From NCBI RefSeq assembly GCF_030056795.1, contig NZ_JASHKQ010000006.1, positions 1 through 64,000 on the forward strand: DNA of 64,000 nt, written 5' to 3'. Both the position numbers and the translations under genes were made by a program. The notes below the pieces were generated by a model. That model was not told the origin of the DNA, did not search any database, and saw only the letters and a list, made by a program, of their open reading frames with translations. This DNA is from Rhodococcus sp. IEGM 1381. Lineage in GTDB: Bacteria; Actinomycetota; Actinomycetes; Mycobacteriales; Mycobacteriaceae. Positions 61,713 through 64,000 of this stretch are shown here, piece after piece; position 1 is the first letter of the stretch, and every line of letters starts with the position of its first letter.

Positions 61713-61734
61713 CCTTCGATGGTGCCACCGGGTG

Positions 61735-62508
61735 TCACGGGGCGTCGACGGGATAGAGGTCGTCCACGCGTTCTTCGTCGAGAATCCAGCGATCGACTTC
61801 GTCGAGAGGTTCGACGACGCGCACCGAGGATGCAGGCGTCGATTGCTCTGGGCGGGTGTCCACGATGGTGCGGATGTCCTCGATGGTGCGGGTGTCCTCG
61901 ATGGGGTCCGGATCCGGCGGCGGAGCCGACTGGACCGGCACGGCGGAAGCAGGTGTGCGGATTTCCGGTTGTGGCTGTTCGGTCGGATGTGGCTGTTCGG
62001 TTGGTTGTGGCTGTTCGGTCGGTTGCGGCTGTTCAGTTGTCGGAACGACTGCGATGGGCTCGTCGGTCTTCGTGATGGTCGTGGTCTTCGGCAGCTCTGC
62101 GGGGATACGCACCAGGATGCCGAGTCCGTGCGTCGCGGCCAACAGGCTCACCGGGGCCACGGTTGCAATGGCCGCCGACAGGGCCTGATGCAGCGTGCCG
62201 GCATCGGAGATGAAGGCGTGCATGGCATTTGCGCCGATACTGACCAGGGCCGCGGTGATCAACACGCCCCAGAAGAAGCGTCGGCCCTTGCGTTGATCCT
62301 CGAACTGGGCCAACGCGATCACGGAGATGGTGGCCTGGAGAATGGTGCCGTCGACGATCACCGGCCACAGCCATGACAGCGAGCGCGGGACGCCTGCCAT
62401 CGTGGCGAGATCCCACAGTGCGGCGAAACTCAGCACGAACGACGCAATTCCGATGACGGTGGTGATGACGACCGCACTGACGAGCGTCGCACGCAGGACC
62501 TTGTTCAT
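61735..62508 (-). CDS. DUF2637-type membrane protein with TEQPQP repeats
   Basis: A 257-residue protein. Four N-terminal transmembrane segments (residues 1-130; SFAALWDLATMAGVPRSLSWLWPVIVDG is the DUF2637 signature) and a hydrophilic Pro/Glu/Thr-rich tail with four TEQPQP-type hexapeptides. DUF2637 proteins are common on actinobacterial plasmids and integrative elements but also occur in chromosomes. Function unknown. Confidence 0.8.
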   Translation of the reverse strand: MNKVLRATLVSAVVITTVIGIASFVLSFAALWDLATMAGVPRSLSWLWPVIVDGTILQATISVIALAQFEDQRKGRRFFWGVLITAALVSIGANAMHAFISDAGTLHQALSAAIATVAPVSLLAATHGLGILVRIPAELPKTTTITKTDEPIAVVPTTEQPQPTEQPQPTEQPHPTEQPQPEIRTPASAVPVQSAPPPDPDPIEDTRTIEDIRTIVDTRPEQSTPASSVRVVEPLDEVDRWILDEERVDDLYPVDAP

Positions 62509-62544
62509 GGTTCGTCATGAAACACGAGACCACCGACAGGTTCG

Positions 62545-62602
62545 GCAGGAGTGGAGCCTGCGGAACGACTCTGATGCGCAGGAGTGGAGCCTGCGGAACG
62601 AC
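62545..62602. repeat. 25-bp direct repeat pair
   Basis: Two perfect 25-base copies (62545-62569 and 62578-62602), spaced 33 bases start to start, built around GGAGTGGAGCCTGCGGAACG. A degenerate third copy may start near 62611. The same sequence recurs inverted at 53515-53541. Confidence 0.85.
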
Positions 62603-62698
62603 CCAAGCTGTCAGGAATGGAGTCGGACCAGGCGCGAGGTCGGATCGTGGAGACGAATGACAGAATGGCCGTCTCGCACGGAAGTAGGAGCTGGTGCA

Positions 62699-63298
62699 AT
62701 GTCGACGCGGAGGATAGACCCTGGGGCGGTGCGCCGACGGGTGGTCGAAGCCACCGTAGATTGCCTTGTCGAGCACGGGTATGCGGGAACGACGACGCAG
62801 AAGGTTCAGGTTCAGGCCGGTGTCTCCCGCGGCGCACTGCTGCACCATTTCCCGAGCAAGCCGGCAATGTTTTTGGCTGCGGTGCAGCACGTGGGGGAAC
62901 AACAGGATTTGGCTGTCCGAGCGGCGGCCGAGCGCACCGTCAGCGGTGCCGATCGATTGGAGTTCGCGTTCGAGGTGTTGCACGACGCGATGTCGGGACC
63001 CCTGTATCTCGCCGGCTACGAATTGTGGATGGCGGCGCGAACGGACGGCGATCTGCGTTCGGTCCTCCAGCCGTACGAGCGGAAGGTCGGGCAGAACCTG
63101 CGGGAGCTGGGCGTCCTGATTTTCGGGCCCGAATTATCTATGCAGCCGGGGTTTCCGACTGCTTTCGAGTCGCTGGTTCAGATGTTTCGGGGCCTCGCAC
63201 TGACCGGGGTGCTTCGTGAGAACCCTGATCGGGAGAATGAGTTGATGACCGCATGGCGCTCGGTTTTCCCCGCGATGTGCGGCTTGACGCAAGCATGA
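62699..63298 (+). CDS. TetR-family regulator
   Basis: A 199-residue regulator with N-terminal helix-turn-helix VQVQAGVSRGALLHHFPSKPAMF (residues about 30-52) and helical C-domain. AGGAG lies nine bases before ATG 62699; the long open frame upstream is a shadow. It is divergent from DUF2637 and convergent with the SDR, whose operon it could control from its other side; target unknown. Confidence 0.87.
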   Translation: MSTRRIDPGAVRRRVVEATVDCLVEHGYAGTTTQKVQVQAGVSRGALLHHFPSKPAMFLAAVQHVGEQQDLAVRAAAERTVSGADRLEFAFEVLHDAMSGPLYLAGYELWMAARTDGDLRSVLQPYERKVGQNLRELGVLIFGPELSMQPGFPTAFESLVQMFRGLALTGVLRENPDRENELMTAWRSVFPAMCGLTQA

Positions 63299-63343
63299 AC
63301 TCGCTGACCTCACCGTGGGAATCGATCGAATCGGACGTACGCA

Positions 63344-64000
63344 TCAGCCGATCAGCCCTCCACTGCACGCGAGGACCTCGCCGGTGATGTAATCGGACTC
63401 GGGAAGGCACAGCAGGTACACGGCACCGGCTGCTTCCTCCGGGGTGCCGAGCCGACCCAGCGGTGAGATCTGTAGCGCTGCTTGCAGAATCATCGGATTG
63501 ACGCCTACTTTCATCTCGCGCCCGTCGATGTCGACGGTGGCGTCACCGTCAGCGCTGGCTTCGGTGAGTCTCGTCTTTATCAGGCCGAACGCCACTGCAT
63601 TGACTGTGACGTGATAGCGGCCCCATTCTTTCGCCATGGCCTTGGTCATTCCGAGGATGCCCGCTTTGGCCGAGGAGTAGTTGACTTGGCCGTCGTTTCC
63701 GTAGAGACCGGCAAGCGAGGAGATATTGACCACCTTGCGGGTAATACGTTGCCCTGCAGCTATTTCCCGTTTCGCAGCAGCGCTGATGACGGGTTGGGCG
63801 GCTCGCAGAATTCGGTACGGCGCTTTCAGATGGACGTCGAGGATGGCGTCCCACTGTTCGTCGCTCGTCTTCTGAATGACGCCGTCCCAGGTGTATCCGG
63901 CATTGTTGACGATGATGTCGACTCCACCGAACGAGCCCACCGCGGTGTCGACGAACCGTTCTGCGAAACCGTCTGCAGTCACATTCCCTGCGCAGGCGAC
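63344..64000 (-). CDS. Short-chain dehydrogenase (FabG-like), N-terminus outside window
   Basis: At least 218 codons are open to the window edge on the minus strand. NNAGYTWDG, Ser in VNISSLAG, YSSAK and GEVLACSGGLIG show a classical SDR of 3-oxoacyl-(ACP) reductase type. The cofactor motif lies beyond the edge. A GTG at 63982 is an internal Val codon, not the start. Confidence 0.87.
   Translation of the reverse strand, partial: VACAGNVTADGFAERFVDTAVGSFGGVDIIVNNAGYTWDGVIQKTSDEQWDAILDVHLKAPYRILRAAQPVISAAAKREIAAGQRITRKVVNISSLAGLYGNDGQVNYSSAKAGILGMTKAMAKEWGRYHVTVNAVAFGLIKTRLTEASADGDATVDIDGREMKVGVNPMILQAALQISPLGRLGTPEEAAGAVYLLCLPESDYITGEVLACSGGLIG

Noticed and set aside
61735..62508. DUF2637 gene as sign of an integrative element
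   Set aside because: No integrase, replication or transfer gene and no flanking att-like repeat nearby; the 25-bp repeats are close but not at both ends of a unit.
1..64000. tRNA, rRNA, CRISPR array, transposase or integrase genes
   Set aside because: None was recognised by reading; a tRNAscan or CRISPR search could not be run here.

Overview
The window is GC-rich actinobacterial DNA. Tight gene packing, many GTGA/ATGA start-stop overlaps, an EspR-like nucleoid protein, a type II flavohemoglobin-like protein, mycofactocin-type dehydrogenases and a HAIR (HspR) element ahead of clpB all point to a mycolic-acid-containing genus, most likely Rhodococcus. This is judged from protein style; no database was searched.

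About the first 44.7 kb is one large catabolic region. It starts with the tail of a ferredoxin-NADP reductase, an SMP-30 lactonase-like gene, and a leftward block P450 / ferredoxin reductase / aldehyde dehydrogenase with a divergent ferredoxin. A FadR-type GntR regulator, a BadI/MenB-like crotonase and a Liv-type binding lipoprotein follow. Next come a thioesterase-MFS pair, an NDMA-dependent (mycofactocin) alcohol dehydrogenase with SnoaL-like partners, and a seven-gene leftward operon (SnoaL, acyl-CoA ligase, two-part MaoC hydratase, mycofactocin SDR, SnoaL, PNPOx-like).

From 18 to 37 kb lie a single acyl-CoA dehydrogenase, an SDR, a ten-gene leftward operon (acyl-CoA dehydrogenase, SDR, luciferase-like monooxygenase, acyl-CoA ligase, acyl-CoA dehydrogenase, CitE-like lyase, MaoC, aldehyde dehydrogenase, family III CoA-transferase, SDR), a rightward beta-oxidation set (thiolase, HSD10-like SDR, crotonase, frameshifted SDR), a TRAP-transporter remnant and a second P450. 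From 36 to 45 kb lie livK-livHMGF plus another mycofactocin SDR, then an HSL-type esterase, a Baeyer-Villiger monooxygenase and an EthD-like protein.

Taken together this reads as a complete route for an alicyclic or terpenoid-like compound: uptake by an ABC system, P450 hydroxylation, mycofactocin-coupled alcohol oxidation, Baeyer-Villiger lactone formation, lactone/ester hydrolysis, aldehyde oxidation, CoA activation, beta-oxidation and a C5-dicarboxylate-type finish. The substrate is not identifiable from sequence alone. Promoters across the region share an AT-rich ATGATTAT-type element, and several also carry CRP/GlxR-like GTGA-N6-TCAC palindromes, which suggests one regulon, perhaps run by the local GntR protein.

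From 44.7 kb to the end the content is ordinary chromosome: pyrE, LemA-like protein, two envelope-type proteins of unknown function, clpB, flavohemoglobin-like protein, espR-like gene, DUF2277, a TetR/P450 divergent pair, dinB, a GGDEF-EAL protein coupled to bluB and a lipoprotein, DUF427, DUF2637, a TetR regulator and a partial SDR. No rRNA, tRNA, CRISPR array or intact insertion sequence was seen, and no gene-free stretch exceeds 300 bases.
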